From contig NZ_URFY01000006.1 of the NCBI RefSeq assembly GCF_900547205.1, forward strand, positions 1 through 64,000: a DNA stretch of 64,000 nt. The letters are read 5' to 3'. Position numbers and translations under genes: made by a program. Below are positions 43,944-53,408 of this stretch, one piece after another. The notes below the pieces were generated by a model. It saw only the letters and a program-made list of their open reading frames with translations. It was not told the DNA's origin and searched no databases. Each line of letters starts with the position of its first letter. Positions within the stretch are counted from its first letter, which is position 1. Origin of the DNA: an uncultured Bacteroides sp. Its GTDB lineage: Bacteria > Bacteroidota > Bacteroidia > Bacteroidales > Bacteroidaceae.

Positions 43944-46900
43944 ATGGTAAAGAAAAATCGTTGTTTACACATCAGGGAGAAGATGAATCTCCTTTGTGTA
44001 ATAGGTGCCTTTTTGATGATTCCCTTCGGTGCTTATGCCGAGACAGTTGTGACATGGGACTCGGAGAAAGATTTGTTCACAGTGCAATCGGAAAATGCGA
44101 CGGTGAAAGATGTATTAAACTACATAGAGAAAAACAGTAAATACATTTTTATATATTCGGAGGGAGTGCAGAAGAACCTGACGAATAAAGTATCTATCTC
44201 CGTAGATAACAAGAAGATAGATACCATTCTCGAAGAACTGAGTAAGAAAACGGGGCTTAAATATAAGATAAGCGGTCGGCAGATTACAATATCCAAACCG
44301 GTAGAAGTGAATGCTCCTCAGCAAAGTACGCAAAAAGGAGTGAAGGCTACGGGTATAGTAAAAGATGATAAAGGCGAACCGTTGATTGGTGCTTCTGTGC
44401 TGGTGAAAGGTACCACGAACGGGACTATCACCGGAATAGACGGTGACTTCACTTTGCAGAACGTCAAGAAAGGGGATGTACTCGAAATCTCCTTTCTGGG
44501 ATATAAAACCGCTGCCGTCACTTTCAAGGGTGGCAAGGTGAGTGTTATTCTGCAAGAAGATTCGGAAACGCTGGGCGAAGTAGTTGTTGTGGGCTTCGGT
44601 GTGCAGAAAAAGGCATCTGTGGTCGGTTCTGTGGAATCTATCAAGCCCGCAGAACTGAAAATACCGTCCAGTAGCTTGAGTAATGCCTTCGGTGGACGCA
44701 TTGCCGGTGTCATCTCGATGCAGCGCAATGCAGAGCCGGGTGCGGACGGTGCAAGTTTCTGGATTCGTGGTGCGGCAACCTTCAGCGGCACTACCAACCC
44801 GCTGATTTACATCGACGGAGTAGAAGCTTCTACCGACGACATGAATGCCCTCCCGCCCGAAGCTATCGAGAACTTCTCGGTGTTGAAGGATGCTTCCGCC
44901 ACGGCATTGTATGGTGCGCGCGGAGCCAATGGCGTGATTATCATTACCACCCGTTCGGGTAGAGATATGGAAAAGGCAAGAATCAATATCCGTTTAGAAA
45001 ATACCTTCTCGCAGCCTACCCGCAAACTGCAACTGGCAGATGCGGCTACTACGATGGAAACGAGAAACGCAGCTGTTTGGGCAAGAAATCCGGACGCTCC
45101 CGCTTTCTATGCGCAAGATAGAATTGACAATACACGTAATCAGACCAACCCGTACCTATATCCGAATGTGGACTGGGTGGACGTTATGTTCAAGGATATG
45201 TCTATGAACCAGACGGCTAACATCAACGTGACGGGCGGTACAAGTAAAGTAGACTACTTCCTGAGCGCTACGTTGAACAACGATAACGGGCAGTTGAAAC
45301 AGGATAAAAACACTTCGTTCGAGAACAACCTGCAAAACCTCCGCTATTCTATTCAAGGCAATATCGGCGCATGGCTTACGAAAACGACCAAGGCTACCAT
45401 ACGCCTGAACACGCAAATTGAGCAATACACCGGACCGACTACCAGTGTGCCCACTTTGTATCAGTATGCGCTTCGTGCACCAAGTATGTACTTCCTGCCT
45501 TACTATCCGAATAATATTAGTGCCGACCATATCCTCTTCGGTAATAGCTATGAGAACGCTTCCGAAGGTTCGGGATACCACATGAACCCGTATGCAGAGA
45601 TGGTGCGAGGCAGACAACACAGCGCAGCTTCCACAATCAATGCCAGCCTCGAACTGGAACAGAAACTGGACTTCATTACCAAGGGATTGACTTTTAAAGC
45701 TTTGATTAACTTTAAAAACTACTCGTACACATACTACAGCCGTACGTTCAATCCCTACTATTATAGATTGGATAGCGCAGACCCCATGGAAGGCGGAGGA
45801 TATGACTTTAAGTACACATCCATGAACCAAGGTAGCACGGCTCTCTCCCTGGCTTCCAAAGGTAGTTCGGGCGACCGCTTCATGAACATTCAGGCATTAC
45901 TGAACTATCAACGGACATTTGCCGACAAACATGACGTGAGTGCCATGTTCGTTTACCTGCAACGCGATTACAACGTAAATAATCCCAGTGATTATTATGC
46001 CACTCTGCCCGAGCGCAACCAAGGTATCGCTGGCCGATTGACATATGCTTACGATGGAAAGTATCTGGCTGAAGCCAACTTCGGCTACAATGGTTCGGAG
46101 ACTTTTCAGGAAGGCAGCCGCTACGGTTTCTTCCCTTCTTTTGCAGTAGGTTATCTGATTTCTAACGAAGAGTTCTTCAAGCCACTTACCAATGTATTCA
46201 CCAGTTTGAAGCTGCGCGCATCCTACGGTTTGGTAGGTAACTCCAATATCGGTAGCGGTCGTTTCCCCTATCTGACAAAGGTCAATCTGAACGGTGGTGG
46301 CGGCTACACATTCGGTAAGAACTGGGACAACACGGCTTCCGGTACATCCATCAGTACATACGGTGCAAGTAATGTGACGTGGGAAATCGGTGAGAAATAC
46401 GACATCGGTGTGGATATGACCTTATTCAAGGACCTGAACTTCACCATCGACTACTTCCGTGAAAACCGTAAGAACATCTTCCTGCAACGCCAGACTATTT
46501 CGGTAGAAACCGGTATCACGGGTACAGCCCCTTACGGAAACTTGGGTAAAGTGAAAAACGAAGGGTTGGATATGTCGTTCAACTATAACCACTCATTCAG
46601 CAAAGACTTCTATATCTCGGCACGCGGAACGTTTACCCTTGCCAAGAACGAGTATGTGGAAAGAGATGAACCTCCTTACGAGTTTGCCTATATGTCGCAA
46701 GTGGGACAACCGCTGAATAATTACTACGGATACATAGCCGAAGGTCTGTTCCAGAGTGAAGAAGAAATAGCCGACAGCCCCACACAAGAATTGGGAACCT
46801 ATCATACTCAGGTAGGAGACATCAAATACAAAGACCTCAATGGCGACGGTAAGATTGACGGTACGGACAAGACGTACATTGGCAGACCAAGCGTGCCGCA

Positions 46901-47342
46901 GATTATCTACGGTTTCGGTGCCAGTATGCAGTACAAAGGATGGGATGCTTCGTTCTTCTTTCAAGGAGTCGGTAAAAGAGACATCATGCTGCAAGGCATC
47001 CACTCCTTCAACGGAAATACGCATAACCTGATGCAATGGGTAGCCGATAACTACTGGAGAGAGGATAGCCCGAATCCAAATGCCGAATATCCCCGCCTTA
47101 CCAGCGGCTCGAACCCGAATACGACCGAACCGTCTACTTACTGGCTCAAAGATGGTTCATACATCCGCCTGAAGAATGTGGAACTGGGTTATACTTGGAA
47201 GTTCCTGCGTGCGTATGTGGCAGGCGCCAACTTGTTGACCTTCTCGAAGTTCAAAATATGGGACCCCGAACTGGATACGCAGAACGGACAAGTATACCCG
47301 ACGCAACGTACCGTAAGCGTAGGTTTGCAAATGACTTTCTAA
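43944..47342 (+). CDS. SusC-like TonB-dependent transporter with STN signalling domain, PUL 2
   Basis: 1132 residues. Start ATG 43944 or, with a cleaner signal peptide, 43983 (MNLLCVIGAFLMIPFGAYAE). An STN domain (about 37-100: FTVQSENATVKDVLNYIEKN, VSISVDNKKIDTILEELSKKTGLKYKISGRQITI), a carboxypeptidase-regulatory-like domain (about 130-205: VKATGIVKDDKGEPLIGASV), a plug (SETLGEVVVVGFGVQKKAS, LKDASATALYGARGANGVII) and a barrel ending LQMTF. The STN domain is what lets a transporter signal to FecR, so this SusC is both importer and sensor, unlike PUL 1. SusD follows 6 bases on. Confidence 0.95.
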   Translation: MVKKNRCLHIREKMNLLCVIGAFLMIPFGAYAETVVTWDSEKDLFTVQSENATVKDVLNYIEKNSKYIFIYSEGVQKNLTNKVSISVDNKKIDTILEELSKKTGLKYKISGRQITISKPVEVNAPQQSTQKGVKATGIVKDDKGEPLIGASVLVKGTTNGTITGIDGDFTLQNVKKGDVLEISFLGYKTAAVTFKGGKVSVILQEDSETLGEVVVVGFGVQKKASVVGSVESIKPAELKIPSSSLSNAFGGRIAGVISMQRNAEPGADGASFWIRGAATFSGTTNPLIYIDGVEASTDDMNALPPEAIENFSVLKDASATALYGARGANGVIIITTRSGRDMEKARINIRLENTFSQPTRKLQLADAATTMETRNAAVWARNPDAPAFYAQDRIDNTRNQTNPYLYPNVDWVDVMFKDMSMNQTANINVTGGTSKVDYFLSATLNNDNGQLKQDKNTSFENNLQNLRYSIQGNIGAWLTKTTKATIRLNTQIEQYTGPTTSVPTLYQYALRAPSMYFLPYYPNNISADHILFGNSYENASEGSGYHMNPYAEMVRGRQHSAASTINASLELEQKLDFITKGLTFKALINFKNYSYTYYSRTFNPYYYRLDSADPMEGGGYDFKYTSMNQGSTALSLASKGSSGDRFMNIQALLNYQRTFADKHDVSAMFVYLQRDYNVNNPSDYYATLPERNQGIAGRLTYAYDGKYLAEANFGYNGSETFQEGSRYGFFPSFAVGYLISNEEFFKPLTNVFTSLKLRASYGLVGNSNIGSGRFPYLTKVNLNGGGGYTFGKNWDNTASGTSISTYGASNVTWEIGEKYDIGVDMTLFKDLNFTIDYFRENRKNIFLQRQTISVETGITGTAPYGNLGKVKNEGLDMSFNYNHSFSKDFYISARGTFTLAKNEYVERDEPPYEFAYMSQVGQPLNNYYGYIAEGLFQSEEEIADSPTQELGTYHTQVGDIKYKDLNGDGKIDGTDKTYIGRPSVPQIIYGFGASMQYKGWDASFFFQGVGKRDIMLQGIHSFNGNTHNLMQWVADNYWREDSPNPNAEYPRLTSGSNPNTTEPSTYWLKDGSYIRLKNVELGYTWKFLRAYVAGANLLTFSKFKIWDPELDTQNGQVYPTQRTVSVGLQMTF

Positions 47343-47381
47343 ATTAAAATGATTATGATGACTCTAAATACTAAGACGATT

Positions 47382-49271
47382 ATGAAAATAAGAAATATAT
47401 TCATGGCAGCTTTGCTGGGTGCGACACTGCACTCGTGCGAATTTCTGGATGTGGTGCCCGATGATACATCGACTCTGGACGATGCTTTCAAGACAGAAAC
47501 CAGTGCAGGCAATTTCATCTATGGCTGCTATAGCGTGATGCCCGAATTTCTGAATTTCCGCGACAATGAAGCGTGGTCTACAACTCCCGAAATAATCGGT
47601 TCGCCCCACTGGACTACCGAATGGTTCTACTATCTGATAATACAACGCTCCAATCACAGCCCCGCTTATGGTGGCAGTGCATTGTGGAGGAATATGTATG
47701 GCGGAATCCGTAACTGTTGGATTTTCCTTGATAACATAGACAAGACAGTGCCCGTGAAGTGGTCGCAGGACGAATTTGAGAAGAACAAAAGACAATGGAT
47801 AGGCGAAGCGTATTTCCTGATTGGATACTACCACTTCTGCCTGATGCAGGCCTACGGACCGGTTGTAATCTCGGACAAGTTGCTCGAATCCGATGCTCCG
47901 GCACAAGAAATGATGCAGGCACGCCGTCCTATCGACGAGTGTGTGGAGAGAATTGCAGGATTCTTCGACAAGGCGATGGAGTATCTTCCGGATTCTTATA
48001 ATGACTCCAATCTGGGACGCGGAACCACCATTATAGCCCAAGCATTGAAAGCACGCTTGTATCTGTATGCAGCCAGTCCGTTGTACAACGGTAATACCGA
48101 CTATGCCGACTTCAAGAACAAAGCTGAATATGGCGGTGAACAATTGGTTCCCACCACCTATGATGCCGAGAAGTGGAAAAGAGCACTCGACCAGTACGAA
48201 ATAGCCATCAACGCGGCCGTAGCCAAAGGCTTCAAATTGTACGAATATACAGGTAACACTGCCAGATTGAGCGACTTCGATAAAGCGATAGCCAACAGCC
48301 GTTATAAGATTGCGGCAGGTTGGGATTCTCCCGAATTGATCTGGCCTTACACCGGAACAAAAGAGACGATAGGATATGGCAACGGATTCAGCCGTCATGC
48401 CATTCTGCACGGTATCACCAACGAAACCGCTCCTATCGGTGGACTGGGAACAACGCTGTGGACTGCCCGACTCTATCTGACCAAAAACGGCAGGGAGATT
48501 GACAAAGACCCGAACTATGACTATGCCAACAGCATGAAGGTGGACGACGACGAAGTGCTCAGACTGAATAAAAACCGCGAACCGCGCTTCTATGCCGACC
48601 TTGGGTATGACCGTGGCCCGTATGAAATCAGTAACGCCAACGGACTGGATACAATTACCATTAAGATGAGATTCCAAGGAAAGAAGGGCGGAGAGTATCA
48701 CCCTGAAGAATTGCACGGTGCGAGAGACAATGCCAGCGACCAACTTTACGGTGGATATGCCGTCAAGAAGATGATAAACCCCAGAACTACTATTCAGGAT
48801 GGTAACAATAATGTGGCGGCTTATCCGTTCCCTATTATTCGCTTGGCGGAGTTGTATCTGGGATATGCTGAGGCTTACGTCAACTACTACCGCAAGTTGG
48901 ATGGTGACGGAGCTAAGTATTTCAACCTCGTGCGCAAACGTGCCGGCCTGGGAACCATTGCCGAAACACATCCCAACGCAACACCCGAAGAACTGATTGA
49001 AGCAGTGCGCCGTGAGAAAACGGTAGAGTTTATGTTTGAAGGACAAATGTTCTGGGACTATCGCCGCTGGAAGATTGCTAAAGAAGCATGGAAAGGAATG
49101 GAGGAAGGTATGCCCGCACTGAACGTATACGGATTTACTCCGGAAGATTATAACAAAGAAGTGAAAGCAGACAAGATGCCGTTCGTCTTTAAAGAAGAAG
49201 GCTACCTGTATCCCATTCAGCAGGAATATCTGAACAAGAATCCGAAGCTGGTTCAGAATCCTAACTGGTAA
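47382..49271 (+). CDS. SusD-like outer-membrane lipoprotein, PUL 2
   Basis: About 629 residues from the preferred ATG 47382 (MKIRNIFMAALLGATLHSCEFLD, Cys in LHSC); in-frame ATGs at 47349 and later also exist. RagB/SusD motifs: YFLIGYYHFCLMQAYGPVV, KARLYLYAASPLYNG, RKRAGLGTIAE, VRREKTVEFMFEGQMFWDYRRW and a C-terminal LNKNPKLVQNPNW. Glycan-binding lid of the adjacent SusC. Followed by an intergenic hairpin (49294-49333). Confidence 0.95.
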   Translation: MKIRNIFMAALLGATLHSCEFLDVVPDDTSTLDDAFKTETSAGNFIYGCYSVMPEFLNFRDNEAWSTTPEIIGSPHWTTEWFYYLIIQRSNHSPAYGGSALWRNMYGGIRNCWIFLDNIDKTVPVKWSQDEFEKNKRQWIGEAYFLIGYYHFCLMQAYGPVVISDKLLESDAPAQEMMQARRPIDECVERIAGFFDKAMEYLPDSYNDSNLGRGTTIIAQALKARLYLYAASPLYNGNTDYADFKNKAEYGGEQLVPTTYDAEKWKRALDQYEIAINAAVAKGFKLYEYTGNTARLSDFDKAIANSRYKIAAGWDSPELIWPYTGTKETIGYGNGFSRHAILHGITNETAPIGGLGTTLWTARLYLTKNGREIDKDPNYDYANSMKVDDDEVLRLNKNREPRFYADLGYDRGPYEISNANGLDTITIKMRFQGKKGGEYHPEELHGARDNASDQLYGGYAVKKMINPRTTIQDGNNNVAAYPFPIIRLAELYLGYAEAYVNYYRKLDGDGAKYFNLVRKRAGLGTIAETHPNATPEELIEAVRREKTVEFMFEGQMFWDYRRWKIAKEAWKGMEEGMPALNVYGFTPEDYNKEVKADKMPFVFKEEGYLYPIQQEYLNKNPKLVQNPNW

Positions 49272-49293
49272 GCGGATTGGGATGATATACCGG

Positions 49294-49333
49294 TCACACT
49301 TCTCCTCCAGCCCCCAATGGAGGGGGAGTGTGA
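49294..49333 (+). terminator. Strong hairpin between susD and the 797-residue gene
   Basis: Outer arms TCACACT (49294-49300) and AGTGTGA (49327-49333), inner CTCC/GGAG pairs. No strong T-run follows, so it more likely slows or attenuates transcription or protects susC/D mRNA than ends it. Confidence 0.55.
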
Positions 49334-49369
49334 TTTACTATAAGAAACACAAAAAATGATATATAAGAA

Positions 49370-51763
49370 ATGATAAAGAACTATCTCCTTCTCGGGAGCC
49401 TATTATGGAGTGTAGGCGCTTTTTCCCAGTCCACCGTGTGGAGAAGCAAAGGATGGGAAGCGCGTGTGTCGGACAAAGGATGTCTGGAACAAATTGTATT
49501 TAAGGATAAGCAAGGCAATGACACCATCCCTTTCTTCCGTCCCGGACAGGGCAACTGCGGTCCGTCTTTTTATGCCGAAATCGGCGGCAAGGAAGTAACC
49601 GCCGCTTGGATACCCGACGGCTACCTGTCTTATCGGGCTACGATAGACCAAGTGGAATGCCGCTTGACGTACCATTCGTGGAAAGGACAACCCGCCCTGA
49701 AAGTGACCCTCGAAAACAAAGGAAACGTACCTTTTCAACCCGTCAAAGCAGGACTCAAACTGGGTATAGACACCTATATGGATAAGTACCCCGACTGGTT
49801 CGGGAAGTATTTCCCCACACTGATGCGCAATGAAAAGACGCACTTCTACGGCTATCTGCAAACTCCGAGGGGACACGCTCTGGGAATCGTTTCGCCCCAG
49901 CCCGTAGCTTCGTGGAGCGTAGCTTATAATCTGGGCTATCAAGACCCGCCCCCGCATTGGTTTATGGGACACCGCATCGAATCGCTCAATCTCGACCTGA
50001 TGAACGCATTGCCTTTGCCCGAACGCAATCCGCAGAACCTGTGGATGCTGAAACAAGGGGAGGTCAAGACATGGACTGTTGCCTTCATTGATATCAATCC
50101 GCTTGGAGAATTTGAGCAGGCGGTATACGAAACAACGGGTATCCCGATGCTCCGGATAGACCGGACCACCTATACACCGGGAGAAACAGCTTCTTTTGAA
50201 GTGTTGTCCGGTTCAAAAGATATTAAAGTGTTGGATGATAAAGGGCAAGAAGTGAAAGCTGACATCAGGGAACAGGGAAAAGGTGCAAAGCGGGTGTCGT
50301 GTGTATTGCCGGAGGTAGGCTTATATAAGGTACGCGCGAGAGACAACGGAAAGGAGACGGAAGGCGTCCTTTCGGTACACCACAACTGGCAATGGACGAT
50401 GGAACAGGCGCGTAGGAACGCATTGAAATATCATCAGAAGGCAACTTCGCACATTGAAAGCTGGTACGGATTTCATCCTTCCTTCATTGCTGCGCAGTAT
50501 TTCCCGGATAAGAAACTGGATAAAGCTCTGCGCGACCGCTTCGACTACTTATTCGGCTTATTGCACGACCAGCAGAAGATGGAACCTAAGTATCACGTTT
50601 CACGCATACAGAATACATCCGGAACCATCGGCTTGTTGGTAGACAAGTATCAGGCTTACGGTGACATGGCCGACTTGCAGAAAGCATCCCGATTGGCAGA
50701 CTGGCTGATGAACAGCTGGCAGCGCGAGGATGGTGCTTATGTCAATCACAATACCATTTATACCAGTGTCATCTATGTAGCTAAAAGTATGTTGGAGTTG
50801 ACTTTAGCCGAACGCGAACTAGCGAAGAAAGATGCCGCATGGGCTGAGGTTGCTGAACGCCATTATCAATCTGCCAAACGTGCCATCGACCAACTGGTAG
50901 CATCGCAAGGCGACTTCGAGACAGAAGGAGAACTCACCTTTGAAGATGGCATGATTTCCTGTTCCGCCCTCCAGATTGGTATGCTGGGGCTGATGCAAAC
51001 GGATGAAAAAGCCCGTAAGCACTACACGGATGCCATGCTGCAAATATTAAATAGCCACGATTGCCTCACCCAACTGCGAGTGCCCGACGCCCGCCGTCGC
51101 GGAGGAACGATGCGCTACTGGGAAGCGCAATATGACGTGCAGATGTTGCCCAATATGTTCAATTCTCCTCACGGTTGGAGCGGATGGCGCGGCTATGCCA
51201 CCTATTACGCTTATCTGCTGACGGGCGAAGAACGCTGGCTGAAAGAGACTTATAATGCAATGGGAGCTTTCTCTCACTTGATAGATTACCGCACGGGAGA
51301 TCTCCGTTGGGCGTTTGTGGTCGATCCGTATCTGAAAGTGAAACAGGCGTGCAGCGCCGACACTCATGTGACGCAGGACTCGCTGAGCTTCGGAAATCCG
51401 CATCCCGAACTATATGATACCCGAGAGTTTGTTATCGGCGAGCAGTATGTGAATATGGTGAGCGACTGGCAGACGGTGAATACTCAGGACAACGATGTGC
51501 ACGAAGTATTCAAGTGCATCGCCGAGTCGATGCTGACCAATGCCTTCGTCATAGAAAGGCAGGATGGCTCTGTGGTAGGCTACAATTGCACTGTTGACCG
51601 CCAAGGCGATAAACTAAGCGTCAAGGCAGATGAGAAACAAATCACTCATCTACACTGCAATCTGAAGAAACCGCACACCGTTGTATTCAACAAAGAAAGC
51701 AAGAAACTGGATGCAAATTACTTAGGATGGGCATTCGGAACGGATATTTACCAAAGCAGATAG
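49370..51763 (+). CDS. Secreted 797-residue protein of PUL 2, likely (alpha/alpha)-barrel enzyme of unknown family
   Basis: Signal peptide MIKNYLLLGSLLWSVGAFSQ. Residues about 25-250 are beta-sandwich (WEARVSDKGCLEQIVFKD, LKVTLENKGNVPFQPVKAGLKLG), about 260-335 an Ig-like module (RTTYTPGETASFEV), about 345-690 helical pairs with aromatic Gly turns (IESWYGFHPSFIAAQYF, ADWLMNSWQREDGAYVNHNTIY, TEGELTFEDGMISCSALQIGMLGLM, SPHGWSGWRGYATYYAYLLTGEERW) resembling an (alpha/alpha)6 barrel, and a small beta end. I cannot name a family. Its place between susD and three HexNAc glycosidases makes it a candidate for a new activity on the same host glycan. Confidence 0.75.
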   Translation: MIKNYLLLGSLLWSVGAFSQSTVWRSKGWEARVSDKGCLEQIVFKDKQGNDTIPFFRPGQGNCGPSFYAEIGGKEVTAAWIPDGYLSYRATIDQVECRLTYHSWKGQPALKVTLENKGNVPFQPVKAGLKLGIDTYMDKYPDWFGKYFPTLMRNEKTHFYGYLQTPRGHALGIVSPQPVASWSVAYNLGYQDPPPHWFMGHRIESLNLDLMNALPLPERNPQNLWMLKQGEVKTWTVAFIDINPLGEFEQAVYETTGIPMLRIDRTTYTPGETASFEVLSGSKDIKVLDDKGQEVKADIREQGKGAKRVSCVLPEVGLYKVRARDNGKETEGVLSVHHNWQWTMEQARRNALKYHQKATSHIESWYGFHPSFIAAQYFPDKKLDKALRDRFDYLFGLLHDQQKMEPKYHVSRIQNTSGTIGLLVDKYQAYGDMADLQKASRLADWLMNSWQREDGAYVNHNTIYTSVIYVAKSMLELTLAERELAKKDAAWAEVAERHYQSAKRAIDQLVASQGDFETEGELTFEDGMISCSALQIGMLGLMQTDEKARKHYTDAMLQILNSHDCLTQLRVPDARRRGGTMRYWEAQYDVQMLPNMFNSPHGWSGWRGYATYYAYLLTGEERWLKETYNAMGAFSHLIDYRTGDLRWAFVVDPYLKVKQACSADTHVTQDSLSFGNPHPELYDTREFVIGEQYVNMVSDWQTVNTQDNDVHEVFKCIAESMLTNAFVIERQDGSVVGYNCTVDRQGDKLSVKADEKQITHLHCNLKKPHTVVFNKESKKLDANYLGWAFGTDIYQSR

Positions 51764-51795
51764 TCATCTGCAAGAGAATTAATCAATATACAATT

Positions 51796-53391
51796 ATGAA
51801 ATTGAAATACCTTACAGTAGCAGTAATTACTTTACTCTGCTCCTTTCAGAACGTTGCGGCTGGGGGATATACCCTTCTTCCTCAGCCTCAATCTATTCAG
51901 TATGCCGAAGGCACAATAACTTTGCCCGCTAGACCGGTCATCTCTTCCCCTAAAGAATTAGCTGGCGAAGCACGCTTGCTTGCCAACTATCTGGAAGCAG
52001 ATTTTACCATCAGCACTACACTGAAAAAGAATAAGTCGCAGGCTGACATCTTCCTGACAATAGACCCGAAAGTACTCCCCGACAAACCCGAAAGTTATAT
52101 CATGGATGCCTCCGGTGAGCGTATTGTTATCAAAGCAGCTACTCCTGCAGGAATACTGCACGGCATCCAAACTCTGCGGCAAGCCTTGAAGAAAGAGAAT
52201 GGAAAACTGACTTTGCAAAAAGCTACGGTGGCCGATTACCCCGCTTTCGCATGGCGTGCCTTCATGCTCGACGAAGGACGCTATTTCAAAGGGAAAGAAG
52301 TCGTATTCAACCTGCTCGACAGAATGGCGGAATTGAAAATGAATGTATTCCACTGGCACCTGACCGACGACCAAGGCTGGCGCATCGAAATAAAGAAATA
52401 CCCCAAGCTTACCGAAGTGGGTGCCTTTCGCGACTCTACGGAAATTAATCACTTCAGCAGCAACGTCTATGACGGTAAGCCCCACGGCGGATTCTACACG
52501 CGGCAAGATGTAAAAGAAATTGTAGCCTATGCAGCCGAACGCCACATCATGGTGGTGCCCGAAATAGAAATGCCGGGTCATGCCAGTGCTGCTATTGCCG
52601 CCTATCCGTGGCTGGGAACCAGCGGGAAGCAGATAAAGGTACCGTGCAAATTCGGCGTGCAATATGATGTGTTCAATGTGGCCGATCCCCGTGTCATGCA
52701 GTTTCTGGAAGATGTGATGGATGAAGTGATTGCACTCTTTCCCTCCCCGGTTTTCCACATTGGGGGAGACGAAGTGAGGTACAATCAGTGGAAAGCATCG
52801 TCCACAGTGCAAGCCTATATGAAGGAACACAACATCAATACTCCTGCCGGACTACAGGTGTTCTTTACCAACAAGGTTTCTAACCTGCTTGCCGGAAAGA
52901 ACCGCCGCATGATGGGCTGGAACGAGATTACAGGTGCGCAAGTGAACGAATACCAGCAGGGAGAAAAAGGAGAATCGAACCAGAAGTTGGCAAAGGGCAC
53001 GATTGTACAGTTCTGGAAAGGCGCTCCCCAACTGGTGAAGGAAACCATAGAAAAGGGATACGACGTAGTGAACTCCAACAACGCTTATACCTATTTAGAC
53101 TATGGATACAACAGCATCTCGCTCGAACGCGCTTACCGCTTCAACCCCATCCCCGAAGGACTGACCGAAGTGGAGCAGAAAAGAGTCATTGGCCTAGGCT
53201 GCCAGATGTGGGGGGAATTTATTCCTACCGTTGAGGCGATGAACTTTAAGATTTATCCGCGCATCGCTGCCTATGCGGAGACCGGCTGGTGCGGTGAGAA
53301 GCAGAAAGACTATCCGCGATTCCTCCGTGTGCTGCCCTACTTCCTTGATAAATGGAAAGAGACGGGTATCAAATGCGGACCTGTAAAATGA
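51796..53391 (+). CDS. GH20 beta-N-acetylhexosaminidase, PUL 2
   Basis: Exo-hydrolase removing terminal beta-GlcNAc/GalNAc by substrate-assisted catalysis. Start ATG 51796 with signal peptide MKLKYLTVAVITLLCSFQNVAAGG. A GH20 N-terminal domain (about 30-150) and a TIM barrel with the catalytic pair Asp325-Glu326 in FHIGGDEVRYNQW, plus FHWHLTDDQGWRIEIKKYP, PEIEMPGHASAAIAAYP and MWGEFI. The whole chain is 531 residues, a single-domain GH20 without extra binding modules. Its stop overlaps the ATGA at 53388 of the next reading frame. Confidence 0.95.
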   Translation: MKLKYLTVAVITLLCSFQNVAAGGYTLLPQPQSIQYAEGTITLPARPVISSPKELAGEARLLANYLEADFTISTTLKKNKSQADIFLTIDPKVLPDKPESYIMDASGERIVIKAATPAGILHGIQTLRQALKKENGKLTLQKATVADYPAFAWRAFMLDEGRYFKGKEVVFNLLDRMAELKMNVFHWHLTDDQGWRIEIKKYPKLTEVGAFRDSTEINHFSSNVYDGKPHGGFYTRQDVKEIVAYAAERHIMVVPEIEMPGHASAAIAAYPWLGTSGKQIKVPCKFGVQYDVFNVADPRVMQFLEDVMDEVIALFPSPVFHIGGDEVRYNQWKASSTVQAYMKEHNINTPAGLQVFFTNKVSNLLAGKNRRMMGWNEITGAQVNEYQQGEKGESNQKLAKGTIVQFWKGAPQLVKETIEKGYDVVNSNNAYTYLDYGYNSISLERAYRFNPIPEGLTEVEQKRVIGLGCQMWGEFIPTVEAMNFKIYPRIAAYAETGWCGEKQKDYPRFLRVLPYFLDKWKETGIKCGPVK

Positions 53392-53408
53392 CCCTATACC
53401 GATTATCC

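Noticed and set aside
47364..49046. 560-codon open frame on the minus strand
   Set aside because: Antisense to the well-supported SusD gene; no motif or start signal.
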